In this document: positions 1-6,576 of the stretch, piece by piece
How positions within the stretch are numbered: position 1 is the stretch's first letter
Layout: each line of letters opens with the position of its first letter
From: an uncultured Bacteroidales bacterium
GTDB lineage: Bacteria; Bacteroidota; Bacteroidia; Bacteroidales; UBA932
Assembly: GCA_937901105.1 (NCBI GenBank)
Contig: CALCHD010000242.1
Location: 1 to 7,314 of the forward strand
Reading direction: 5' to 3'
Length of the DNA stretch: 7,314 nt
Made by a program: the position numbers and the translations under genes
The notes under the pieces: generated by a model
What the model saw: only the letters and a program-made list of their open reading frames with translations
The model's database searches: none
Told to the model about the DNA's origin: nothing

Positions 1-279
1 TGCCTGTACTCCAGAATAATTGGAAAGGACCTTTGCAGCCCTGCCGGTTGGAGCCAGCAGAATATATTTGTAACGCAAATCCTTAAGCACCTTAATGAAT
101 GCAGATATGGCAGTAGTCTTTCCTGTACCAGCATATCCCCTCACTACAAGAATGGGAAACTCATCCTGCGGCACTGTAAGGAACTCGCCCAGCCTGGCAA
201 AAAGCTCCCGCTGCCCTGCAGTAGGCTCCATCCCCAGCTTCTTCTCAAACAAACTTTGCAAATACTGCTCTACCGCCAT
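1..279 (-). CDS. RecD-like AAA-family ATPase/DNA helicase, N-terminal part (cut by window edge)
   Basis: This is the first 93 codons of a superfamily-1 helicase-type ATPase; the rest lies beyond base 1. Visible motifs are a Q-motif-like PTAGQRELF near residues 19-27, a Walker A GYAGTGKTT at 48-56 (Lys54 should contact the ATP phosphates) and a RecD-type motif Ia, LAPTGRAAKVLS, at 75-86. The pairing of GxAGTGKTT with APTGRAAK is characteristic of RecD/RecD2 and the AAA_30 family, whose members unwind DNA using ATP. Bacteroidota carry stand-alone versions of roughly 450-480 aa, but the C-terminal UvrD-like half cannot be checked here. The chosen ATG at 279-277 overlaps the end of trkH by 10 nt (ATGGCGGTAG). 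The frame stays open a little further upstream with no better start. The overlap suggests translational coupling to trkH, though the two functions have no obvious link. The family call is firm; the exact role is not known. Confidence 0.82.
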   Translation of the reverse strand, partial: MAVEQYLQSLFEKKLGMEPTAGQRELFARLGEFLTVPQDEFPILVVRGYAGTGKTTAISAFIKVLKDLRYKYILLAPTGRAAKVLSNYSGVQA

Positions 280-1715
280 TTCCAGATTGAAAACATTATA
301 AGCAGTGAATAAATCTCAAGACGTCCGAACAGCATCTGCGCGGCAAGGATGAACTTGCCCAGCATAGGAATTTGTGAAAAGTTCTCCAATGAACCCACAT
401 TACCGAATCCCGGCCCCACATTGCCCAAGTTAGAAAGGGAGGCAGAAAATGCATCCATATAGTCAACTCCCATTGCGCAGAGCATTGCAGCTCCAACAAA
501 AAGGAAAAGGAAATATACCACAATGTAAAGCTGTACTCCCGACACAAGCTGGCTCTCAACAACAGTAGAACCAACCCTCACCGGAATTACCGCACTCGGG
601 TGCATCTGCTTCTTGAGCTGTACCCTCAAGCTCTTCCACAAAATAAGTATCCTGTCTGTCTTCAATCCTCCCGACGTAGATCCGGAGCAGGCACACTGCA
701 CAGAAAGGAACATAAGGATAAGGACAGACAGCGGAGGCCATACACTGCAGTCTACATTTGCAAATCCGGTAGTTGAAATGTATGAAACCACATTGAAGAT
801 GCTGTCCCATATTGTTTTCCAGAAACCTCCTTCAACTCTTGAAGTAAAGAGATCTACTGCAATAAACACAGAAGCAACAACAATTGTTGAAAGATAGAGC
901 TTTGTTACAGGTGATGTGAACAGCTTTGTAGAACGCTTTGCAAAAGTTGCATATATAAGGCCAAAGTGCATACCTCCAAGTATCATGAAGAAAACTGAAA
1001 CCAGTTCTATTCCAAAAGAATCAAATGCACCTATAGAGGCATTCTTTGTACTGAATCCGCCAGTTGCTGCAACACTGAACGCATGGTTAATGGCATCAAA
1101 AGGACCCATTCCCGCAAACATATATGCACCGGCAGCCGCTATAGTCATTCCTACGAACACTGTAGAAATTACCCTGATGGCCTCTTTGGTCCTCAACTTG
1201 TAGTTCTCTTTTGAAAGGGATGTCATCTCAAGTTTTGTGAGCCTCATCTTGAATGTACTCACCATTGGAAGGATCAGAAGCATAAACACAACTACTCCAA
1301 TACCTCCAATGAAATGTGTTGACGACCGCCAGAAAAGTATGCTTTTAGGCAGTGCTTCAATATCCTGCAATATGGTGCCACCTGTAGTTGTATAGCCGGA
1401 AACACTTTCAAACCAGGCGTTGATAAGTGTAAACTCGCCACCCCAAAGGACATATGGAAGCATACCAAAAATACATGAGAGAATCCAGGATAATACAATA
1501 ATTGTGAATCCTTCCTTTATATGAATCTCTTCATGGCTCCTTACAAATATAAGCGGGAACAGTCCTGTAGTGAATGTAATTACACCGCTCAAGAGCAAAG
1601 GGGAAAAGCCTGAATCAAAATCATAGATAATGGATACCACAACGCTTATGAACATGAACACAGCGTTGAACAGGAGCGCAATTCCAATATTTCTGGATAC
1701 TACACTGATATTCAT
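270..1715 (-). CDS. trkH: TrkH-type potassium uptake transporter, membrane subunit
   Basis: This 481-aa integral inner-membrane protein is of normal length for the TrkH/KtrB superfamily, which moves K+ through a four-fold pseudo-symmetric pore. All four selectivity-filter loops are visible: SGYTTTGGT at 106-114, ATGGFST at 217-223, STTGFAN at 314-320 and NVGPGFG at 432-438. The intramembrane-loop motif GSTSGGLKTDRI lies at 345-356 and the typical C-terminal MLFGRLEIYSLL at 461-472. Hydrophobic segments start at about residue 10 and recur to the end, as expected for paired M1-P-M2 units. The partner is normally TrkA, a cytosolic NAD/ATP-binding RCK protein; no trkA is in this window. The gene starts 3 nt after the stop of the HAMP-like protein, with AAGGGAT just upstream of the ATG, and its stop overlaps the helicase start, so the three look like one operon. 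No frame damage or missing filter glycine is seen. Confidence 0.95.
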   Translation of the reverse strand: MNISVVSRNIGIALLFNAVFMFISVVVSIIYDFDSGFSPLLLSGVITFTTGLFPLIFVRSHEEIHIKEGFTIIVLSWILSCIFGMLPYVLWGGEFTLINAWFESVSGYTTTGGTILQDIEALPKSILFWRSSTHFIGGIGVVVFMLLILPMVSTFKMRLTKLEMTSLSKENYKLRTKEAIRVISTVFVGMTIAAAGAYMFAGMGPFDAINHAFSVAATGGFSTKNASIGAFDSFGIELVSVFFMILGGMHFGLIYATFAKRSTKLFTSPVTKLYLSTIVVASVFIAVDLFTSRVEGGFWKTIWDSIFNVVSYISTTGFANVDCSVWPPLSVLILMFLSVQCACSGSTSGGLKTDRILILWKSLRVQLKKQMHPSAVIPVRVGSTVVESQLVSGVQLYIVVYFLFLFVGAAMLCAMGVDYMDAFSASLSNLGNVGPGFGNVGSLENFSQIPMLGKFILAAQMLFGRLEIYSLLIMFSIWKWR

Positions 1716-1718
1716 CCC

Positions 1719-2486
1719 TTATCCCTTTTTAGAAAGTTTTTTATTTGTTTCAATAAGCTCCCTCACATTCTCATTCATCTCCTTGAGCTCATCGTCATTA
1801 TCTATGACAACAGTATAGCTCTTCTTCCTTGTAATATAGCTGGATATTCCTTCAGATATTTTAAGGAGCGGATTTACAAAATAGAAATTGATGAAATAAT
1901 TGAACAGGAATACCAGGATGATACCCATAATTACCGCTACAACTCCAGGCATAATACTCCTGTAGAAACTCTCTGTCATGGTAAGCGAGTTATCTGCAAG
2001 GGCCTGCTGGCTTGTAAGGGTAAGCTTCTGCAAATAGTCCCTCAATTGCATATACACAGGATGAAGCCTGTTGAAATACCAGTTCCTCCTGCCTGCATAG
2101 TCACCATGCCACACTTGAGGTGCATCATTCATGATCCATATATAGCTGGTATAGGCATACAGAACAGAATCTGCATATTCCCTCTCCTTCTCTGTAGTGA
2201 ACTTCTCCCTCACATCACTCAAGTGGTCACTGAAACGGTTGTCATCCTTGTCCTTGAGATTCAGCAGCCAGTGCTCATCACCCAACCCCTCAAGCAGATT
2301 GAAATTATACTCATCAGTAACCTCAAGAAGCTGCCTGGTGGTATTGATAGCAGATATATTGTCATTGATAAGGCTTGAAACGGTGTCTCTCATCCTTATG
2401 AACTCATAGATGGAGATCGCACTTGAAACCAGCAATATGGTTCCAATTACCACAAACCCCTTTGCTATTTTTCTTTTAATTGCCAT
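1719..2486 (-). CDS. Two-pass membrane protein with extracytoplasmic helical domain and HAMP-like C-terminus, no kinase domain
   Basis: This 255-aa protein has the build of a bacterial sensor input module. It has a basic N-terminus (KRKIAKG), a first membrane helix at about 10-30, an extracytoplasmic, probably helical region at about 31-177, a second membrane helix at about 178-203 (GVVAVIMGIILVFLFNYF) and a HAMP-like stretch at about 204-250. The HAMP resemblance rests on the proline after TM2 (VNPLLKISEGI) and the acidic DNDDELKEM before a helix ending in KKLSKKG. It then stops: there is no histidine-kinase, cyclase or chemotaxis signalling domain, and the stop is not followed by a recognisable kinase reading frame, because trkH begins 3 nt later. 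The position suggests a link to K+ uptake, either as an accessory or regulatory subunit or as a receptor that passes signals to a separate partner. That role is inference. A degenerate histidine kinase is the alternative. The topology call is firm. Confidence 0.75.
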   Translation of the reverse strand: MAIKRKIAKGFVVIGTILLVSSAISIYEFIRMRDTVSSLINDNISAINTTRQLLEVTDEYNFNLLEGLGDEHWLLNLKDKDDNRFSDHLSDVREKFTTEKEREYADSVLYAYTSYIWIMNDAPQVWHGDYAGRRNWYFNRLHPVYMQLRDYLQKLTLTSQQALADNSLTMTESFYRSIMPGVVAVIMGIILVFLFNYFINFYFVNPLLKISEGISSYITRKKSYTVVIDNDDELKEMNENVRELIETNKKLSKKG

Positions 2487-2505
2487 TTCTAAACATAATA
2501 ATCTT

Positions 2506-2513
2506 CAAATATA
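2506..2513 (-). promoter_or_regulatory. Candidate Bacteroidota -7 box for the sensor-trkH-helicase unit
   Basis: Read on the minus strand the site is TATATTTG, an exact match to the Bacteroidota sigma-ABfr -7 consensus TAnnTTTG. It sits 19 nt upstream of the ATG at 2486, so transcription would start near 2500 with a very short leader. The -33 element is unconvincing: the only TTTG upstream (2526-2529) is 12 nt away instead of about 19-21, and at the right distance there is no match. Treat it as a likely but unproven promoter; AT-rich DNA gives such octamers by chance. Confidence 0.4.
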
Positions 2514-2537
2514 CAATAAAGAAATCAAAATGGACAT

Positions 2538-2572
2538 AAAAAAGAGAGGCAACCGTCAAGTTGCCTCTCTTT
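2538..2572 (-). terminator. Intrinsic terminator after the gyrA-TPR unit
   Basis: A perfect 13-bp inverted repeat (arms 2541-2553 and 2560-2572, core GAGAGGCAAC/GTTGCCTCTC) has a 6-nt loop. Read on the minus strand it is followed by a run of six T (2543-2538, partly shared with the stem foot). It starts 26 nt beyond the TPR stop codon at 2599-2601, exactly where a rho-independent terminator is expected. The opposite strand also has T residues after the stem (2570-2572), but no plus-strand gene runs into it. Confidence 0.9.
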
Positions 2573-2598
2573 ATGCATATTATCAGAATAAGCGCTGA

Positions 2599-3927
2599 TT
2601 ATTTGTTGTCAGCTGCAAACTGGTTGTATTTCTCGTAGTTTGTCTGGAAAGAAGCATCCTCATCACGGAAACGGAAGAAGATATTCTTCAAGTACTCTGC
2701 ACATGCAACCTGCATATCTTTAAGGGACTCATTTGCTGCTGCAAGGTTGAAAGCTCTCTCAAATGGCTCAATAGCGCCTTTCAAAGCTGCATCAACCTGC
2801 TCTTTCAATGCCATGTACTTGGTATCATCCAACTCTGCCTGTGCCTCTGTATCAAGTTTTACAGCAAGGTCATAGTAAGCTGCACCCTCATTGAATGGAG
2901 CGTAGATGTAGTTAGGATCAATCTCACCTGCCTTGTGGAAAGCTGCGATAGCGTCCTGCAGTCTGCCTAGGCTCTTAAGTGCCTCACCCTCTACATATAC
3001 AAGAATAGCGCTGTTAGGATCGTTAGCCTGTGCAGATTTAACTAGCTCAAGAACTTTTACAGGATCCTCGTTAGTCTCAAAGTAAACGCTGATAAGGTCA
3101 CCTAGAATGTAGTTGTTAGTAGGGAATTTTGCGAAACCTGCAGTAAGGATATCAATACATTTAGCAGTGTCACCAACAGCCTTGTACTCTGCTGCAAGGT
3201 AAGATGCAACATCACCTTTCATCTCGTAGCCGATAGACTGGCAGTACTCAAAGAATTTGATTGCTCTGCTGTGGTCTTTTGCAAAAGTAGCTGTGTAAGC
3301 TGTGTAGTAAGCCATAGTAGAGTCAACCTCACCAACAAATGGATGAGCTGCTACATTCATAGCGTTCTCAAAGTTTGCAGAAGCCTCTGGATATCTTGAA
3401 ATAGTTACATCCATTCTGCCGGCCTGATCATATTTCTGTCTCAAAGCGGCAAAAATCTCTGAAATAGCTTTAGTCTGTGCTTTTTTCACATCTAGCTCAA
3501 CAGCTTTTGATACAGCCTCAAAAGCCAGCTGAAGCGGATTCTCCACAACTGCTTTTGTAACTACATATGCAACCAAAGTCTCGGTCTCATCATAGTAAAG
3601 AACTTTGTCAACGTAGCTGATAGCCTTGTACATTTTGCCATCAATCTCTACCTGCTCTGTAGATAGTGCAGGCTGTCCTTTCAAAGCAAGGTCAGTCTGG
3701 AATTTAGGGGCAGGAACCAATATGCCCTCGGTTGGAGCATCGTAAACTGCCATATAAGCGTTAGCCAATTTTACCCAAGTAGCAGGAAGAGCGCTCTTTT
3801 TAGGATTCTCGGCCTCTGCTTTAGCTTTGTTCATAGCTTTAACTGCATCATTTACAGCTTTGCTCTGAGCATTTGCTCCAGTTGCAACCATCATAAGGGC
3901 AACTGCTAGAAATAGTAATTTTTTCAT
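2599..3927 (-). CDS. Exported tetratricopeptide-repeat (TPR) protein
   Basis: This 442-aa protein starts with a clear Sec signal peptide: MKK, a hydrophobic core at 4-16, then the cleavage motif ANA|Q after residue 20. There is no lipobox cysteine, so the mature protein is predicted to be soluble in the periplasm or associated with the envelope. The mature part is alpha-helical and rich in Ala, Lys and Glu. The best TPR-like units lie at about 240-270, 273-303 and 305-339; the last carries the pattern G..QDAIAAFHKAGEIDPN. Weaker helical pairs appear at about 130-200 and 375-410. TPRs bind proteins, so a scaffold or assembly role is likely, but no partner or enzyme activity can be read here. 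The ATG lies 35 nt after the gyrA stop in an AT-rich gap with no clear promoter, and a strong terminator follows, so it is probably co-transcribed with gyrA. A TPR gene beside gyrA is familiar from Bacteroides genomes (from memory). Why it sits there is unknown. Confidence 0.88.
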   Translation of the reverse strand: MKKLLFLAVALMMVATGANAQSKAVNDAVKAMNKAKAEAENPKKSALPATWVKLANAYMAVYDAPTEGILVPAPKFQTDLALKGQPALSTEQVEIDGKMYKAISYVDKVLYYDETETLVAYVVTKAVVENPLQLAFEAVSKAVELDVKKAQTKAISEIFAALRQKYDQAGRMDVTISRYPEASANFENAMNVAAHPFVGEVDSTMAYYTAYTATFAKDHSRAIKFFEYCQSIGYEMKGDVASYLAAEYKAVGDTAKCIDILTAGFAKFPTNNYILGDLISVYFETNEDPVKVLELVKSAQANDPNSAILVYVEGEALKSLGRLQDAIAAFHKAGEIDPNYIYAPFNEGAAYYDLAVKLDTEAQAELDDTKYMALKEQVDAALKGAIEPFERAFNLAAANESLKDMQVACAEYLKNIFFRFRDEDASFQTNYEKYNQFAADNK

Positions 3928-3962
3928 CTCTTATAAATTAAAAACAATAATAAATTTCAATA

Positions 3963-6455
3963 TTAGGCTTCTGGTATCTCTACCGGCTTGTCCTCACTCT
4001 TGTTTACAACACAAACGGCTGCAATGCTGTCACCCTCCCTCAAGTTGATAAGCTTCACGCCCTGTGTTGCACGTCCTGCAACTCTTATGTCAGAAACAGC
4101 AACTCTGATAGTGATGCCCGACTTGTTGATGATCATAAGGTCATTGTCCTCTGTTACAGACTTCAATGCAACTAGCTTGCCAGTCTTCTCTGTAATGTTA
4201 AGTGTCTTTACACCTTTTGTTCCTCTGGATGTAAGCCTGTAGTCATCAAGTTCAGACTTCTTGCCAAATCCGTTTTCACTCACAACAAGGATTGTCCTGT
4301 TCTCCTGTGCTGTCAATGATGGGTCTACACAAATCATACCAACCACCTCATCATCGTCCTCAATGCTGATTCCGCGTACACCTGCACTGGTTCGTCCGAT
4401 AGCCCTTGCATCCTGCTCATTGAACCTTACACACTTGCCGTCACGGCCCGCAATGAGGATCTCATTGTTGCCGTTTGTAAGGATAGCCTCCATAAGTTCG
4501 TCACCCTCCCTTACAGTAATTGCATTTACACCATTTACTCTAGGTCTTGAGTAGGCTTCAAGCGAAGTCTTCTTGATTGTACCTCTCTTGGTTCCCAAAA
4601 CTATATAGTTGTTGTTGATGTACTCCTCATCGTTCAAGGTTGGAACATTCAAGTATGCGCAAACCTTGTCATCCGGCTCAATGTTGATCACGTTCTGGAT
4701 AGCGCGCCCTTTTGAAGTCTTGGTTCCCTCCGGAACGTCATATACCTTCAGCCAGAAGCATTTTCCTTTCTGTGTGAAGAACATCATTGTGCTGTGCATG
4801 TTTGCAACATAAATGTGTTCAATAAAGTCCTCCTCGCGTGTTGTGCTGCCCTTGGCTCCCACACCGCCCCTGTTCTGGAGCCTGTACTCATTGAGTGGTG
4901 TCCTCTTTATATATCCCAAATGCGAGATTGTGATTACAACATCCTCGTCGGGATAAAAATCCTCAGGGTTGAACTCGTCTGCAGAAGGGACAATCTCTGT
5001 TCTTCTGTCATCACCGAATTTTGCCTTAAGGCCTCTCAACTCATCCTTTATGATGCCCATCTGTAGCTCTATGCTTGCAAGGACCTCCTTCAAATGGTTA
5101 ATAAGCTTCATAAGCTCATTGTATTCATTCTGAAGCTTTTCCTTCTCAAGGCCGGTAAGCTGGCGCAGCCTCATCTCAACGATAGCCGCTGCCTGTGCTT
5201 CTGTAAACTGGAACCTCTCAATCAGGCCCTGTTTTGCATCATCAACAGTCTTTGACGCCCTGATGATTGCAATAACCTCATCAAGCACATCAAGAGCCTT
5301 CAGCAGACCCTCAAGGATATGGGCCCTGGCCTCTGCCTTGTTAAGCTCAAACTGTGCGCGCCTTACAACAACCTCGTGCCTGTGGCGCACATAGTATTTT
5401 ATAAGCTGCTTAAGGTTAAGCAGCCTTGGCCTTCCGTCTACAAGAGCAATGTTGTTAACAGAGAAGCTGCTCTGAAGCGCTGTATACTTGAACAGCATGT
5501 TGAGCACTACATTTGCAACAGCTCCCATTTTGAGCCTGATTACAATTCGCATACCGTTTCGGTCACTCTCGTCGTTCACATATGCAATGCCTTCAATCTT
5601 CTTCTCCTCTACAAGCTCTGCAATCTTCTCAATAAGCTCCCTCTTGTTCACCATGTAAGGGATCTCGGTAACTACAATGGTCTCACGGCCATGCTCGTTC
5701 ACCTCAATGTCTGTCTTTGCCCTTACAACAATACGGCCCTTGCCGGTCTCAAATGCATCCCTGATGCCCTGATAGCCCTGAATGATGCCGCCTGTTGGGA
5801 AATCCGGACCTTTCACATGCTCCAAAAGGCCGTCTACAGTAATGTCATTGTCATCAATATATGCTATTATGGCATCACATATCTCATTCAAGTTGTGAGG
5901 TGCCATATTAGTAGCCATACCTACCGCAATACCCGATGCTCCGTTCAAAAGCAGCAGCGGAGCCTTTGCAGGAAGCACAACCGGCTCCTGAAGGGTATCA
6001 TCAAAGTTATTCCTGAAATCTACTGTATTCTTGTCAAGATCAAGCAGAACCTCCTCTGCCATAGCATTGAATCTTGCCTCTGTATAACGCATTGCAGCAG
6101 CAGAGTCACCGTCAATAGAACCAAAGTTACCCTGTCCCTGCACAAGCATATATCTCATGCTCCAGTTCTGTGCAAGCCTCACCATTGCATCATACACACT
6201 TGAATCTCCGTGCGGATGGTACTTACCCAAAACCTCACCTACAATACGGGCAGATTTCTTGTATTGTCCTCCCGATGTAAGTCCAAGCTCGCTCATTCCA
6301 TAAAGTACCCTTCTATGAACTGGTTTAAGTCCGTCTCTCACATCTGGAAGTGCCCTGGATACAATCACCGACATTGAATAGTCAATGTATGCACTCTTCA
6401 TCTGATCCTCAATGTTGATCTGATGTATCCTGCCTTGTGTCTCTTCTATTTCCAT
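3963..6455 (-). CDS. gyrA: DNA gyrase subunit A
   Basis: GyrA is the DNA-cleaving and religating subunit of gyrase, a GyrA2GyrB2 type II topoisomerase that uses ATP to add negative supercoils. The 830-aa frame is complete. The N-terminal breakage-reunion domain has the family signature around VSRALPDVRDGLKPVHRR (32-49) and the catalytic tyrosine Tyr124 in AAMRYTEARF, corresponding to E. coli Tyr122. The quinolone region reads HPHGDSSVYDAM; Ser85 and Asp89 match E. coli Ser83 and Asp87, so no classical resistance substitution is visible. TEIPY follows at 263-267, and a long coiled-coil-like stretch with the leucine-rich RLRQLTGLEKEKL near 429-441. The C-terminal DNA-wrapping domain (about 500-820) shows repeated blade motifs and a divergent GyrA box, QNRGGVG, at 527-533. 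The protein ends without the long acidic tail of E. coli GyrA (875 aa). Against ParC, the box and six-blade-like length favour GyrA. gyrB is not in the window. It heads the unit with the TPR gene. Confidence 0.97.
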   Translation of the reverse strand: MEIEETQGRIHQINIEDQMKSAYIDYSMSVIVSRALPDVRDGLKPVHRRVLYGMSELGLTSGGQYKKSARIVGEVLGKYHPHGDSSVYDAMVRLAQNWSMRYMLVQGQGNFGSIDGDSAAAMRYTEARFNAMAEEVLLDLDKNTVDFRNNFDDTLQEPVVLPAKAPLLLLNGASGIAVGMATNMAPHNLNEICDAIIAYIDDNDITVDGLLEHVKGPDFPTGGIIQGYQGIRDAFETGKGRIVVRAKTDIEVNEHGRETIVVTEIPYMVNKRELIEKIAELVEEKKIEGIAYVNDESDRNGMRIVIRLKMGAVANVVLNMLFKYTALQSSFSVNNIALVDGRPRLLNLKQLIKYYVRHRHEVVVRRAQFELNKAEARAHILEGLLKALDVLDEVIAIIRASKTVDDAKQGLIERFQFTEAQAAAIVEMRLRQLTGLEKEKLQNEYNELMKLINHLKEVLASIELQMGIIKDELRGLKAKFGDDRRTEIVPSADEFNPEDFYPDEDVVITISHLGYIKRTPLNEYRLQNRGGVGAKGSTTREEDFIEHIYVANMHSTMMFFTQKGKCFWLKVYDVPEGTKTSKGRAIQNVINIEPDDKVCAYLNVPTLNDEEYINNNYIVLGTKRGTIKKTSLEAYSRPRVNGVNAITVREGDELMEAILTNGNNEILIAGRDGKCVRFNEQDARAIGRTSAGVRGISIEDDDEVVGMICVDPSLTAQENRTILVVSENGFGKKSELDDYRLTSRGTKGVKTLNITEKTGKLVALKSVTEDNDLMIINKSGITIRVAVSDIRVAGRATQGVKLINLREGDSIAAVCVVNKSEDKPVEIPEA

Positions 6456-6478
6456 AAATTTTTGTTAATTATACAGAT

Positions 6479-6494
6479 CCGCACACACGTACGG
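6479..6494 (-). other. Small hairpin in the predicted gyrA leader
   Basis: On the minus strand the 16 nt CCGTACGTGTGTGCGG can fold into a 6-bp stem (one G-U pair) with a GTGT loop. It would lie at the very 5' end of the gyrA leader if transcription starts near 6499. It might protect the mRNA 5' end or affect translation, but a stem this short can occur by chance and no T-run follows, so it is not a terminator. Confidence 0.3.
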
Positions 6495-6504
6495 TAAAAA
6501 CATA

Positions 6505-6535
6505 CAAATTTAGGCATTTTTTTTGATTTGATAAA
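6505..6535 (-). promoter_or_regulatory. gyrA promoter, Bacteroidota type
   Basis: Read on the minus strand there is TTTA at 6535-6532 (one mismatch to the -33 TTTG), a 19-nt spacer and a perfect -7 box TAAATTTG at 6512-6505. The spacing matches the Bacteroidota sigma-ABfr consensus (TTTG, 19-21 nt, TAnnTTTG). The predicted start is near 6499, giving a leader of about 44 nt before the ATG at 6455. A second perfect TAAATTTG lies upstream at 6553-6546 but has no -33 match at the right distance. Confidence 0.65.
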
Positions 6536-6576
6536 GCAACCCCGACAAATTTACTTAAATTAGCGCAAATTTTAGG

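Larger units (their letters stand above)
6456..6576. other. Divergent intergenic region between gyrA and the clpC-like gene
   Basis: These 121 bp separate two genes pointing away from each other, so both promoters should be here. The gyrA promoter is convincing. For the plus-strand gene the best I see is TAAATTAG at 6556-6563, one mismatch from TAnnTTTG, 13 nt before the ATG and with no -33 TTTG at 18-21 nt; this is too weak to call. The 9-mer ACAAATTTA occurs twice (6504-6512, 6545-6553), and a close relative, GCAAATTTTA, lies at 6565-6574. No CIRCE-like heat-shock operator is visible. Confidence 0.6.

Noticed and set aside
2410..2598. Small plus-strand frame across the intergenic region 2487-2598
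   Set aside because: It runs through the terminator hairpin and the antisense of two genes' ends; no protein-like composition.
4794..5066. A plus-strand frame antisense to the C-terminal half of gyrA
   Set aside because: It is a shadow of the gyrA reading frame; no recognisable product.
5319..6203. A 294-codon open frame on the plus strand inside gyrA
   Set aside because: It lies wholly antisense to conserved gyrA codons. Its translation is rich in Cys, His and Asn with no domain, as expected of a mirror frame, and it has no promoter of its own.
6190..6215. Possible quinolone-resistance mutation in gyrA
   Set aside because: Ser85 and Asp89, the residues usually changed, are both wild type.
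6556..6563. TAAATTAG as a promoter for the clpC-like gene
   Set aside because: It has one mismatch in the conserved half, no -33 TTTG at the right spacing, and is too close to the ATG to be convincing.
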